Below are positions 44,126-53,251 of a stretch of 64,000 bases of DNA, in pieces (the stretch's first letter is position 1; every line of letters begins with the position of its first letter). Under the pieces are notes generated by a model. The model was not told the DNA's origin. It worked only from the letters and a program-made list of their open reading frames with translations, and ran no database searches. Origin of the DNA: GCA-2706205 sp964215955 (GTDB lineage: Bacteria > Bdellovibrionota > Bacteriovoracia > Bacteriovoracales > Bacteriovoracaceae); contig CAXPDR010000025.1 of the NCBI GenBank assembly GCA_964215955.1, positions 57,269 to 121,268 of the forward strand. Reading direction: 5' to 3'. The translations under genes and the position numbers were made by a program.

Positions 44126-45016
44126 TCACCAGCTTTTAGGTCTATAATATTCGAGCATTTTCTGATGAGGGCTTCCAGCAGCAGGTGCATATTTATATGT
44201 ATACTTACATCTTGCAGGCAAAGAAATCAAAATAGAGTCAATCCTTCCTTTCGTTTTCAAACCAAAAAGCGTTCCTCTATCATGTAAAAGATTAAACTCG
44301 ACATAACGACCTCTTCGGTGCAACTGGAATTCTTCGTCTTCAGCTGAGTACCCCTCATTCATTCTTTTTTCAACAATAGGAAAATAGGACTTTATAAAGT
44401 GGTCTCCAAATCGAGTAACCATTTCAAAGTCTTTATCTATATCACCAGAATTATAGTGGTCATAAAAAATTCCACCAATGCCTCTCATTTCTCCATCTCT
44501 ATGATGGTTGACAAAATATTCATCGCATTCTTTTTTAAATTCTTCATAGTTCCCATAGGGTTCACATGCATCTTTCCACACTTGATGAAAATATTTAAAA
44601 TCTTCTTCATGTGGATAAAATGGAGTTAAATCAGCACCTCCACCAAACCAAAAATTTCCTCCCTGCTCTATCATTCTAAAATTAGCGTGAACAGTAGGAA
44701 CCTTTGGATTCCTAGGATGAATTATCAAGCTTATACCAGTTGCCCAGAGTTCATTTCCTTCACCATTCAACTTACTGGCAAACTCTGGATTAATTTGGCC
44801 AAAAACTTCTGAGGTATTTACACCAGCATTTTCAAATAAGTCTCCTGCGAAGGCCCTAGTAATTCCTCCCCCACCTGGGTTATCCTTGAAATCCTTCCTC
44901 TCCCATTTATCTTCAGTAAGAACAAGTTGTGCATCAAGATTGTGCATTTCCTGAGTAATTTTATTTTGTAATTCTTTAACATATTCAGCAAATCTTAATT
45001 TATATTGATCTAACAT
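44126..45016 (-). CDS. hemF: Oxygen-dependent coproporphyrinogen III oxidase
   Basis: 296 residues, normal length. Converts coproporphyrinogen III to protoporphyrinogen IX using O2. Conserved parts: G-G-G-G-I-T-R near 48, F-W-F-G-G-G-A-D-L-T-P-F-Y near 125, R-G-R-Y-V-E-F-N-L-L-H-D-R-G-T near 235 with catalytic Asp/Arg, and the S-L-P-A-R-C-K-Y-T-Y end. It shows an aerobic lifestyle. Monocistronic. Confidence 0.96.
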   Translation of the reverse strand: MLDQYKLRFAEYVKELQNKITQEMHNLDAQLVLTEDKWERKDFKDNPGGGGITRAFAGDLFENAGVNTSEVFGQINPEFASKLNGEGNELWATGISLIIHPRNPKVPTVHANFRMIEQGGNFWFGGGADLTPFYPHEEDFKYFHQVWKDACEPYGNYEEFKKECDEYFVNHHRDGEMRGIGGIFYDHYNSGDIDKDFEMVTRFGDHFIKSYFPIVEKRMNEGYSAEDEEFQLHRRGRYVEFNLLHDRGTLFGLKTKGRIDSILISLPARCKYTYKYAPAAGSPHQKMLEYYRPKSW

Positions 45017-45096
45017 ATGAAAAACCTTTTATTTTAATAATTTAATATCCGATAAGCCCAACATATATATATCAAATTTTAAAGAAGGTCTAACAA

Positions 45097-47388
45097 ATGA
45101 AGTTCTTTTCAAATATCCTAAATCTCATAGGTGTCCTGATAATCGTATCTTTGAGCATTATGGCAATATTTATCAGTTTATTTATTAAGGATTTAGGTGA
45201 TAATCACGCATTAAAAAAGCCCTTTCTTTATTTAACTAGTTTTGAGAATCGATTTTATGATTACAGAATGAAGCCTCTCATCAAATATAATGAAGAAAAT
45301 GATAATATCGTTCTTGTAAAAATTGATGATGAATCCCTTCAGGCCATAAATTCATGGCCTATACCTAGGGACAATTGGGCAAAACTCTTACTAAACTTAA
45401 AAGAGTATGGAGCCAAAGTCGTTGCTTTCGATGTACTTTTTCCTGAGCCGGTCATGTCCTGTGGAGAGACTTCCCCTGATGATAATTTTGCTGAGGCAGT
45501 AGCAAGCTTTCAAGAAAAGGAAGGAAATAGTGTTATTTTATCATACACAGTTCAAGATGTTTTACATGGCTACATAGATGAATCCCTTATGGAAGAACCT
45601 CCATTTGAAATATATACATCCCTTTTAACTGGAAATGTAAGTCCGCATTGTAAAGATTTAAAAGAAAAGAAAATTGAAGTTCACAATTGGCCAATTCAAA
45701 AATTATTAGATGCAGAAGCCGAACTTGGTTATCTTAATATGGCCGAAGATAGTGATGGGGTTTTTAGACATTATACGGTTTTTGCCAATATAGAGTCTAA
45801 AGAAATGGAAGGTTATATTATGGCGCCTTCCCTGGGATTAAAAGCTTTTATGTCTGGAACCACTCAAAAAAACCTTAATATGGTGGTTAATAATCAATGT
45901 GAAGGGAATATGGATATAAACGATCTAACCCTTACTACTAGTAAATTTGCAGAAACTAAGATTAGATGGGTTGGTGGTCAATCGAAGTTTAAGGATATTT
46001 CCCTATACAGAGTCTTAAATGGGGAAAATTTCGAAGAAGAAGTTGAATATTATGAAGGTAACGATTATATCAAAGAAAAAAGGTTTTATGATCTTACAAA
46101 GTTTTTCAAAGATAAAATTGTTTTTATCGGATCTACCGCAACAGGTGCCCATGATTTAAGAAACACTCCAATTGACCCAAAACTACCAGGGGTTTATGCC
46201 CACATGAATATGGTCAATATGTTACAGAAACAATATTTTTTCAAATCTATAGATGACTCAGTAACCTACTCTATTTATTTTCTCGCAATTGGAATGATTA
46301 TCCTAATTTTAACAATGATTTTAAACAAACCAATTCTAGATGCTTTGGTATTGGCGGGAATATTAAGTTTAACATATTATATCGACCATAAATATTTCAT
46401 ACCAGACGGATACGAATTAAAACTTTTTTATTGCTATTTTTCATATATTGCCACTTATTCATGGGTTACATTTCTGAACTTTAATAAATCTAATGCAGAG
46501 AAAAAACAAATTAAAGGGGCATTTTCAAGATATGTTGCACCTTCAATCGTTGATGATATGTTAGATAACCCAGATAAGTTAAAGGTTGGTGGTGAAAAAC
46601 GAGATATAACATGTATGTTTTCCGATGTTAGGGATTTCACTTCTATTTCTGAAGCCTTATCACCTACTGATCTGGCAGCAGCGCTCAATCGTTACATGGG
46701 AGAAATGACAGATATCGTTTTTGAAACGAATGGAACATTAGATAAATATATAGGTGATGCCATTGTTGCATTTTGGGGAGCTCCTATTGATATTGGAGAT
46801 CATGTCAATCAAGCCGTAGACGCAGCTGTTAAGAGTTTAGAGGCCCTACCTGCCATAAACGAAGAGTTTAAAGCAAAAGGCTTCCCTGAATTTAAGATAG
46901 GTTTAGGATTAAACTCTGGAGAATGTTCAGTTGGAAACATGGGCTCTGATCAAATTTTTGCCTATACGGCGCTAGGAGATAATATGAACCTCGGTGCTAG
47001 ACTTGAATCACTTTGTAAGTACTATGGTGCCCAGATTCTTATATCAGAATACACTTACGACCGATTAGATCATGAAAGGTTTACTTGTAGATTGATCGAT
47101 AATGTTATTGTAAAAGGTAAAACCGAACCTGTAGGCGTTTATGAGGTTCTTTACTCGTACCATCCATTTATGATTGACCAACAGGGTTTAAAAAAGTTTA
47201 AAGAAGCCTTTCAATCTTTTACTGAAGGAAAGTTTGAAGAAGCATTGATCAAATTTAAAGAACTAGTGGAATCCCACCCTGACGATAAAGCATCAAATAG
47301 AATGAAAGATACTTGTGAACACTGGATTGAAAATCCACCTAAAGAGGGTGAAAACTTTTTAGTGACGACAATGAAAACTAAGGGGTAG
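45097..47388 (+). CDS. CHASE2-domain class III adenylate/guanylate cyclase
   Basis: 763 residues. One N-terminal helix (~10-30), a periplasmic CHASE2 domain (~45-385: F-Y-D-Y-R-M-K-P, P-I-P-R-D-N-W-A, K-V-V-A-F-D-V-L-F, I-V-F-I-G-S-T-A-T-G), three helices (~387-460), then the cyclase domain (~490-700). Metal Asp residues are in F-S-D-V-R-D-F, the purine-specifying Lys in L-D-K-Y-I-G-D, and the transition-state Asn/Arg in N-M-N-L-G-A-R-L. A short TPR-like C-terminus follows. Makes cAMP (more likely than cGMP) in response to an unknown periplasmic signal. Confidence 0.92.
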   Translation: MKFFSNILNLIGVLIIVSLSIMAIFISLFIKDLGDNHALKKPFLYLTSFENRFYDYRMKPLIKYNEENDNIVLVKIDDESLQAINSWPIPRDNWAKLLLNLKEYGAKVVAFDVLFPEPVMSCGETSPDDNFAEAVASFQEKEGNSVILSYTVQDVLHGYIDESLMEEPPFEIYTSLLTGNVSPHCKDLKEKKIEVHNWPIQKLLDAEAELGYLNMAEDSDGVFRHYTVFANIESKEMEGYIMAPSLGLKAFMSGTTQKNLNMVVNNQCEGNMDINDLTLTTSKFAETKIRWVGGQSKFKDISLYRVLNGENFEEEVEYYEGNDYIKEKRFYDLTKFFKDKIVFIGSTATGAHDLRNTPIDPKLPGVYAHMNMVNMLQKQYFFKSIDDSVTYSIYFLAIGMIILILTMILNKPILDALVLAGILSLTYYIDHKYFIPDGYELKLFYCYFSYIATYSWVTFLNFNKSNAEKKQIKGAFSRYVAPSIVDDMLDNPDKLKVGGEKRDITCMFSDVRDFTSISEALSPTDLAAALNRYMGEMTDIVFETNGTLDKYIGDAIVAFWGAPIDIGDHVNQAVDAAVKSLEALPAINEEFKAKGFPEFKIGLGLNSGECSVGNMGSDQIFAYTALGDNMNLGARLESLCKYYGAQILISEYTYDRLDHERFTCRLIDNVIVKGKTEPVGVYEVLYSYHPFMIDQQGLKKFKEAFQSFTEGKFEEALIKFKELVESHPDDKASNRMKDTCEHWIENPPKEGENFLVTTMKTKG

Positions 47389-47474
47389 GCTTAACCTACC
47401 TCCACACCTTACACAACGCTTCATAAACAATGGCCAAACTGGCCAAAAAGAACTTTTCTGAACTCTTTGCCTTT

Positions 47475-47490
47475 GGTAAAGTTTACCGTA
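47475..47490 (+). promoter_or_regulatory. Candidate operator ahead of the rightward lipid operon
   Basis: GGTAAA (47475-47480) and TTTACC (47482-47487) form an inverted repeat with a one-base centre, ending in TTACCGTA (47483-47490), 28 bases before the first start codon. The same eight bases, in the same orientation relative to transcription, occur upstream of fabF in the leftward arm (59768-59761). This could be a shared regulator site or chance in AT-rich DNA. Confidence 0.3.
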
Positions 47491-47517
47491 ATTTTAATAA
47501 ATTAGAGGGAATTTATA

Positions 47518-48945
47518 ATGCTATTAAAAGCACGAGATGAGATAACGAAATCTTATGACGTCATTGTTATTGGTTCAGGCTTAGCCGGAATGACTGCGGC
47601 CAACAAACTGGCCAAAAATGGAAGAACTGTCCTACTTCTTGAAGCACATAATAAACTAGGTGGATTTGCTACATGGTTCTATCGTGCAAACAAAAAACAC
47701 GTATTTGATATTAGCCTCCACGGCTTTCCTATAGGAATGAAAAAAACTTGTCGCAAGTATTGGAATAAAGAAATTGCTGAACACATAGTTCAATTAAAAG
47801 ATGTTAGATTTATAAATCCACAATATAATATTCAGTCTACATTTACGAGAGAAGACTTTACTTCCAAGTTAATTACAGAGTTCGATATTCCCTTAGAAAC
47901 AGTTAATGCTTTTTATAATTATATTGAAAATATGAATTTTTTCGATGATCAGAGCATGACGAACAGAGAACTTTTTGAAAAGTTCTTTCCAGGTAGAGAT
48001 GATGTAACACGTTTTTTAATGGAACCAATTGTCTATGCAAACGGCTCAACTTTAGAAGATCCTGCAATTAGCTATGGTATAGTCTTTTCAAATTTTATGA
48101 AAAAAGGGGTTTATACCTTTAAAGGTGGAACAGACTACCTGATCAAAATGATGCAAGAGGAATTAGTTGCAAATAATGTTGATATAAAAAAACATGCAAA
48201 AATTGACAAAATTGCGATTGAGAATGGTAAAGCGGTTGGTGTTTATTTTAAAGAAAAGTTAATAAAAGCTAAAACCGTTCTATCAAATGGAAACCTTAAC
48301 TCTACAATTTTTCACATGATTGGGGAGGAAAATTTCTCAAAAGATTACCTTAACAAGGCCAAAGCTGTAAGAATGAATAGTTCTTCTTGCCAAGTTTACA
48401 TAGGAATTAAACCGGAAGAACAGATTCCACATATTGGAGATTTAGTCTTCACTTCAACTTACCCAAAGTTTGATACTACTGCCCTACTAAGTAAAAAAAT
48501 CACATCAAGAACCTTTAGCGTTTACTATCCAGAGGGAAGACCATTTGATAAAACAAAAAAATATGCCATAGTTTCTTCAACGAATGCGAACTGGGAAGAT
48601 TGGAATAATCTAACAGAGGAAGAATATAAACTTGAAAAGAAAATAATGATCGATGAAACCATTGAGAGTTTAAAGAAGTTTATACCTGACATTGAAGAAA
48701 AAATTGATTTTGTTGATGCTGCAACACCAAGAACAATAAAAAAGTACACTCATCATGACAAAGGATCTTCCTTTGGTACAAAGTTTGAAGGACTTGAGGT
48801 TAGCATGGGCCTTCACAAACAATTAGATGGGGTTTTTCATGCAGGAAGTGTTGGTATTATTATGAGTGGATGGCTTGGAGCCGCGAACTACGGGGTAATA
48901 CAGGCCAATGAAATTGAAAGCTATTTATATAAATTAGAAAACTAG
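47518..48945 (+). CDS. Phytoene-desaturase-like FAD oxidoreductase 1
   Basis: 475 residues of the CrtI/CrtISO/RetSat flavoprotein family. N-terminal dinucleotide motif V-I-V-I-G-S-G-L-A-G-M-T-A-A with the acidic ribose-binding E at the end of strand 2 (L-L-E-A-H), then the family G-G-x-A. C-terminal FAD motif G-V-F-H-A-G-S-V-G. The enzymes desaturate, isomerise or saturate polyene chains. There is no carotenoid synthase gene here; the neighbours are fatty-acid genes (fabG 17 bases downstream), so the substrate is more likely an acyl-ACP or acyl-derived polyene. First gene of the rightward operon. Confidence 0.88.
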   Translation: MLLKARDEITKSYDVIVIGSGLAGMTAANKLAKNGRTVLLLEAHNKLGGFATWFYRANKKHVFDISLHGFPIGMKKTCRKYWNKEIAEHIVQLKDVRFINPQYNIQSTFTREDFTSKLITEFDIPLETVNAFYNYIENMNFFDDQSMTNRELFEKFFPGRDDVTRFLMEPIVYANGSTLEDPAISYGIVFSNFMKKGVYTFKGGTDYLIKMMQEELVANNVDIKKHAKIDKIAIENGKAVGVYFKEKLIKAKTVLSNGNLNSTIFHMIGEENFSKDYLNKAKAVRMNSSSCQVYIGIKPEEQIPHIGDLVFTSTYPKFDTTALLSKKITSRTFSVYYPEGRPFDKTKKYAIVSSTNANWEDWNNLTEEEYKLEKKIMIDETIESLKKFIPDIEEKIDFVDAATPRTIKKYTHHDKGSSFGTKFEGLEVSMGLHKQLDGVFHAGSVGIIMSGWLGAANYGVIQANEIESYLYKLEN

Positions 48946-48961
48946 TTTTTACGAGGAAAAT

Positions 48962-49699
48962 ATGAATTTTGAAAATCAAATTGCAATAGTCACAGGTGGA
49001 ACAAGAGGTATTGGTAGAGGAATAACCGAAGAACTTCTCAAAGCAGGTGCAACGGTAATTGCAACTTTTGCGAGCAATGAAGAAAAGGCCAATCAATTCT
49101 TTGAATCTATTGGAGACTTAAATAAAAACCTTCATTTGAAAAAATTTGATGTTTCATCATATAGGGCCTGTGAGAGTTTTTGGAATGAAATCTCTAAGGA
49201 CTTCGAACAAATCCACATTCTTATTAATAACTCTGGAATTAGACAGGACAATATACTTGCAAGCATGACAGAGGATCAATGGGATCGAGTTTTAGATATC
49301 AATCTGAAAGGTACATATAATATGTCTAAACTCGCTGTTCTACACATGATGGGTCACAGATATGGTAGAATTGTAAATATCTCTTCTGTTGGGGGGAAAC
49401 TTGGTTTATCTGGGCAAGCTAACTATGCAGCTTCAAAAGCCGGACAAATTGCCCTAAGTAAAAGTTTAAGTAAAGAAGTTGCTAAAAGAAAAATAACCAT
49501 AAATAACGTGTGCCCTGGCTTTATTGAAACTGAACTCATTTCAGATTTAGACCCAGCCTTGGTAAAAGAATATAAATCTCAAGTTCCCATGAAGCGATTT
49601 GGTACAACTTCTGAGGTTGCTCATGCTGTAATGTTTCTAGCTTCTAAAGAGGCAAGTTATATTACTGGAACATCTCTAGATATATCTGGAGGACTTTAA
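48962..49699 (+). CDS. fabG: 3-oxoacyl-ACP reductase (FabG-like)
   Basis: 245 residues, an SDR of standard FabG length. NADPH motif V-T-G-G-T-R-G-I-G-R-G (~12), Asn in I-N-N-S-G-I, catalytic Ser-Tyr-Lys in S-S-V-G-G-K-L-G and N-Y-A-A-S-K, and the C-terminal Y-I-T-G-T-S-L-D-I-S-G-G-L. Reduces 3-ketoacyl-ACP made by FabF. Placed between flavoenzyme 1 and fabZ; likely dedicated to this locus, with a housekeeping copy elsewhere (inference). Confidence 0.93.
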   Translation: MNFENQIAIVTGGTRGIGRGITEELLKAGATVIATFASNEEKANQFFESIGDLNKNLHLKKFDVSSYRACESFWNEISKDFEQIHILINNSGIRQDNILASMTEDQWDRVLDINLKGTYNMSKLAVLHMMGHRYGRIVNISSVGGKLGLSGQANYAASKAGQIALSKSLSKEVAKRKITINNVCPGFIETELISDLDPALVKEYKSQVPMKRFGTTSEVAHAVMFLASKEASYITGTSLDISGGL

Positions 49700-49702
49700 T
49701 AA

Positions 49703-50128
49703 ATGAATATCGAAGAACTAATTCCCCAAAGAGCACCTTTTCTTTTTATTGAAAGTTTTAAAATAACAGATCCAAATAATATTGAAACAAGTTATAAGTT
49801 CAATGAAGATGAATACTTTTTTAAAGGTCATTTCCCCGGCAATCCCATTGTTCCTGGGGTCATCCTTTGCGAACATTGCTTCCAGTCTGGAGCCGCTTTA
49901 ATATCTCATGGGGAGAATAAGGACTTTTCAAACAGTCTAGCTGTGGTTTCAAGAGTGCAAAATGCAAAGTTTAAACAAATAATCACACCAAATCAAACAA
50001 TCACAACAAGTACAACGTTAATAGAGCGCATGGACAATGCAGCCTTTTTTAAAAGTGTTATTAAAAACTCTGAAGGAAAGAAAGCTTTGATAATTGAGTT
50101 TGCCTGTACCCTAGTTGAAGGAAAATAA
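49703..50128 (+). CDS. fabZ: 3-hydroxyacyl-ACP dehydratase (FabZ-like)
   Basis: 141 residues with the hot-dog dehydratase signature G-H-F-P-G-N-P-I-V-P-G-V-I-L-C-E-H (catalytic His in the G-H-F-P part, Glu at the end). The segment after it (C-F-Q-S-G-A) differs from the usual A-M-A-Q-A-G, so substrate length or specificity may differ. Makes the trans-2-enoyl-ACP. Starts three bases after fabG and shares its end with the next start. Confidence 0.9.
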   Translation: MNIEELIPQRAPFLFIESFKITDPNNIETSYKFNEDEYFFKGHFPGNPIVPGVILCEHCFQSGAALISHGENKDFSNSLAVVSRVQNAKFKQIITPNQTITTSTTLIERMDNAAFFKSVIKNSEGKKALIIEFACTLVEGK

Positions 50129-50925
50129 TGAATTTTTTAGAAGTAGAAGATAAAACATTTTTCATTGCAGGAATAGCAAATAAAAAAAGTGTGGCCTTCC
50201 ATATGGCCAAAACCTTAATTGAAAATGGTGCTCAAATTATTGTTTCTGCCCAAAATGAAAAGAACTTAAATACAATTAAAAAATTATTACCAGATGTTCC
50301 GTCGTTTATCTTAGATGTTGAAAAAGAATCGGATTTAGAAACTTTACCTAAAGAAATTTCAAAACACACAACTAAATTGCACGGAATCGTTCATTCAATT
50401 GCTTTCGCAAATTTTTCGGATGGACCAAAGCCTTTTCATAAAACCTTAAGACGAGATTTTTTGCAGGCATGCCAAATCTCTTCCTTTTCTTTAGTGGAAA
50501 TATGCAACTCTCTTGAAGAATTGTTAGAAGAAAATTCATCTGTAATTACCGTTAGTATTTCAAACACCAATGCTACCAGCTATGGATATTTAGGTCCCAT
50601 AAAGGCCATGCTTGAAACAACTGTAAAATACCTAGCAAAAAGTCTTAGCTATAAAAATATTAGGGTAAATAGCCTTGGGGCCGGACCATTAAAAACTTCA
50701 GCTTCAGCTGGAATTCCAAATTACATAGAAAACTATCTGTACTCCGAAGCCCTTACTCTGAGAAAGGAGTCCCTCAAAACTCAGGAAGTTGCAAATACGG
50801 GAGCCTATCTTTTATCACCAAAAAGCTCAGGTATAAACGCAGAAAATATCATTATCGATGCAGGAATGAATTCCAACTATTTTGATCAAGATATAGTTAA
50901 AACTTATTCATCAAAAAATTTATAA
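50128..50925 (+). CDS. Enoyl-ACP reductase-like SDR (FabI-like)
   Basis: 265 residues. FabI-type NAD site F-I-A-G-I-A-N-K-K-S-V-A-F, the H-S-I-A-F-A strand, and the Y-x6-K catalytic pair in S-Y-G-Y-L-G-P-I-K (~155). The R-V-N-S-L-G-A-G-P-L-K-T and G-I-N-A-E-N-I-I-I-D-A-G ends fit FabI. The first Tyr that FabI normally has ten residues before the catalytic one appears replaced, so activity or substrate may be altered. Would reduce or handle enoyl-ACP intermediates of the dedicated pathway. Confidence 0.8.
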   Translation: MNFLEVEDKTFFIAGIANKKSVAFHMAKTLIENGAQIIVSAQNEKNLNTIKKLLPDVPSFILDVEKESDLETLPKEISKHTTKLHGIVHSIAFANFSDGPKPFHKTLRRDFLQACQISSFSLVEICNSLEELLEENSSVITVSISNTNATSYGYLGPIKAMLETTVKYLAKSLSYKNIRVNSLGAGPLKTSASAGIPNYIENYLYSEALTLRKESLKTQEVANTGAYLLSPKSSGINAENIIIDAGMNSNYFDQDIVKTYSSKNL

Positions 50926-50982
50926 TAATTAATATAATTTATCTTCTGAAATTCCGATATGAATATCATATAGGAGTTTTAA

Positions 50983-52275
50983 ATGATAAACATATACGTG
51001 TTTTTCTCAGAACCTTTAATGATTGGAAAGATTTCTGAATTAATCAAAAGGATTCATAAAGATATTAAGCTAGTAAAGATCATTGATGCTAAACAATTCC
51101 ATATTGATGAAGAAAAACAACGTCATATCTTAATTACGGATTATAAGAACCATCAAGTTCTCGAGATTAATGGTGTTAACGAAGAAAGTTTTGATAAAAT
51201 TATTGTTGTTGATGATGTTGAAAATGAAGAGATAGATAACCTTATTTATATTAATAAGAAATACATTATAACCAATATTGGAACTATTATTGATGATTAT
51301 ATGAAAGAATTCTTTAAGCGTCAGCAATACACTCCAATACTCATTAAAAATGTAGCTGAAAACATTAACTACCCTATTGAAATATTTGTCAAACTGAGCG
51401 AGAAAAAATTTGTTAAGATCTTAAATGCAAACAAAAGTTTCACAGGTGGTAACTTACAAAAGCTTATTCTTAAAAGTGTTACGGCACTTTATGTAAAAAG
51501 TGAAGAATATCAAAAAATAGAACCATTTTTATTTAGAAGGCCAGAAGCGATTGGTGAAGATAAAGTTTCTGTAGAAATTTCAGCGGTTGAATCACTACAC
51601 AATTACGTTGAGGACTTAGGTTTTGATCCAAAGGTGGTTGAATTAACCAAAACTCTACATAACAGTATAGAAGAAAAATATAATCATAAATTTATGAAAA
51701 AGTTATTTTCAAGGTTTAAGGGGATGGAAGGCTCATTTCTTTATAACCATAGTTATTTAACTTCAATCATTGCATTACAAGCTGGAAAAAGATTTACTTG
51801 GATGACCCCTGAGAATAAAGAAAAGATTTACATGGGCTCAATCCTACATGACCTTGGTTACCTAAAAAAGGAAAATTCATTACGTGAAAATCTCACTAAA
51901 AAACAAATAGAAGAATTACCACCAGAAGAACAAAAAGATGTGTTGGAGCACCCTACTAAATTCGCAAAGCACCTGGCTCAACTTGATAATATCCATCCCG
52001 ATGTTATAAAGATTATAAAGGATCACCATGCAGTTCATGGGGAAGAATCCTATCCTCGTAAAATATCTAATAGTGAGATTAATCTAATTTTTGCTCTTTT
52101 TGTTGTTTCTCACGAATTTGCAATCGGCTTATATAAAATTAATTTCAAGGAAGAAAGAATTCCTATTCTCCTAGAAGAAATAGTTGATAAATTCAACTAT
52201 GGAAATTATACCAAGGTCTTACCGGAATTCAGGGTTGCAATAGAGGAAATTTTTATAAATGATGCTGCTGCTTAA
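50983..52275 (+). CDS. HD-GYP-like signalling protein
   Basis: 430 residues. Residues 1-190 are alpha/beta, partly receiver-like without a clear phospho-acceptor. Residues ~245-420 carry an HD domain: N-H-S-Y-L (~255), L-H-D-L-G-Y-L-K-K (~288), and I-K-D-H-H-A-V-H-G-E-E-S-Y-P (~345), which resembles a degraded H-H-E-x-x-D-G-x-G-Y-P of cyclic-di-GMP phosphodiesterases. The metal His/Asp residues look intact. It closes the rightward lipid operon and overlaps the convergent oleD end by 23 bases. Probably links production to cyclic-di-GMP or a similar signal (inference). Confidence 0.75.
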   Translation: MINIYVFFSEPLMIGKISELIKRIHKDIKLVKIIDAKQFHIDEEKQRHILITDYKNHQVLEINGVNEESFDKIIVVDDVENEEIDNLIYINKKYIITNIGTIIDDYMKEFFKRQQYTPILIKNVAENINYPIEIFVKLSEKKFVKILNANKSFTGGNLQKLILKSVTALYVKSEEYQKIEPFLFRRPEAIGEDKVSVEISAVESLHNYVEDLGFDPKVVELTKTLHNSIEEKYNHKFMKKLFSRFKGMEGSFLYNHSYLTSIIALQAGKRFTWMTPENKEKIYMGSILHDLGYLKKENSLRENLTKKQIEELPPEEQKDVLEHPTKFAKHLAQLDNIHPDVIKIIKDHHAVHGEESYPRKISNSEINLIFALFVVSHEFAIGLYKINFKEERIPILLEEIVDKFNYGNYTKVLPEFRVAIEEIFINDAAA

Positions 52276-53251
52276 AAGTAATTTTTAGTCCTTCTTCAAT
52301 AGTCACTTTAGGTGAATAGCCAAAATCATTTTTAGCCTTTTCATGTGAAAAATAATGATTTTTAGCTAGTTGTAATGCCACAAACCTAGTCATTGGAGGT
52401 TCGGGATGTTTAATTCCCATAAACTCAAAAATCTTTTCTAAAAATAACCCCACATAAAACGCTTTATTAAAACTAAGTTCAGAATCTATCAAAGGGGCTT
52501 TACTTAAACTAAGAATTTCATCTATAAAATTCCAAAGATTAACAGGTCTTTCTTGTCCAATAAAATATGCATTCCCAGAAATACTTGAATTAGCAACCAA
52601 AGCCTTTAATGCCTGTAAATGTGCCATGGCCGCATTCTCAACATAAATAATATCTACTAGGTTCTCGCCTGCTCCGACTCTTTTAAGTTTTCCCGCTTTA
52701 CCTTTTTGAATTATACGAGGAAACAAATGCGGATCTCCTGGCCCCCAGATTAAATGTGGCCTAAGCGCGATAACATGAATATCTTTAGATTTCTCTTGTT
52801 CAAATATATAAGCCTCTGCTCGGGCCTTGGTTTTGGCATAATGAGTATAGAATTTTTTCGGATATTTAAGCCCTTCATCTCCGAGAATAATATCTTCACT
52901 TCCAAAAACAACACTTGGAGAAGATGTATAGATAAAATATTTGACCTTATCTATCACTGCCTTATCAAATAAATTTTTGGTGCCGTGATAATTGATATTA
53001 TTGTAATCAGAAAAATCGCCCCATACACCTGCTTTAGCAGCGGTATGAATAATAGCATCAAAATCGGACAGATCTAGCCTATTAACGACTTCGGAATCAC
53101 TAAGGTCACATTCAATAGTTTTAACCCCAAGTTTATCCAGACTAATATAATGATTTCTTGAAAGAGACCACACATCATGAGATTCGGAAATTAATTCCTT
53201 GACGATATACTGTCCTAAAAATCCTCCCCCACCGGTTACAAGAACTTTCAT
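52253..53251 (-). CDS. oleD: OleD-like 2-alkyl-3-ketoacid reductase
   Basis: 332 residues, an extended SDR. NADP motif V-T-G-G-G-G-F-L-G-Q (~5), Ser in Y-T-S-S-P-S-V-V-F-G, and Tyr-Lys in H-Y-A-K-T-K-A (~135). The W-G-P-G-D-P-H-L-F-P and I-Y-V-E-N-A-A segments match OleD and 3-beta-HSD-like reductases. Reduces the 2-alkyl-3-ketoacid from OleA to the hydroxyacid. Overlaps oleC by four bases. Identity rests strongly on the A-B-C-D order of the operon. Confidence 0.87.
   Translation of the reverse strand: MKVLVTGGGGFLGQYIVKELISESHDVWSLSRNHYISLDKLGVKTIECDLSDSEVVNRLDLSDFDAIIHTAAKAGVWGDFSDYNNINYHGTKNLFDKAVIDKVKYFIYTSSPSVVFGSEDIILGDEGLKYPKKFYTHYAKTKARAEAYIFEQEKSKDIHVIALRPHLIWGPGDPHLFPRIIQKGKAGKLKRVGAGENLVDIIYVENAAMAHLQALKALVANSSISGNAYFIGQERPVNLWNFIDEILSLSKAPLIDSELSFNKAFYVGLFLEKIFEFMGIKHPEPPMTRFVALQLAKNHYFSHEKAKNDFGYSPKVTIEEGLKITFKQQHHL

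Noticed and set aside
47384..47400. Hairpin GGTAGG-CTTAA-CCTACC after the cyclase gene
   Set aside because: Short stem without a T run; not a convincing intrinsic terminator.
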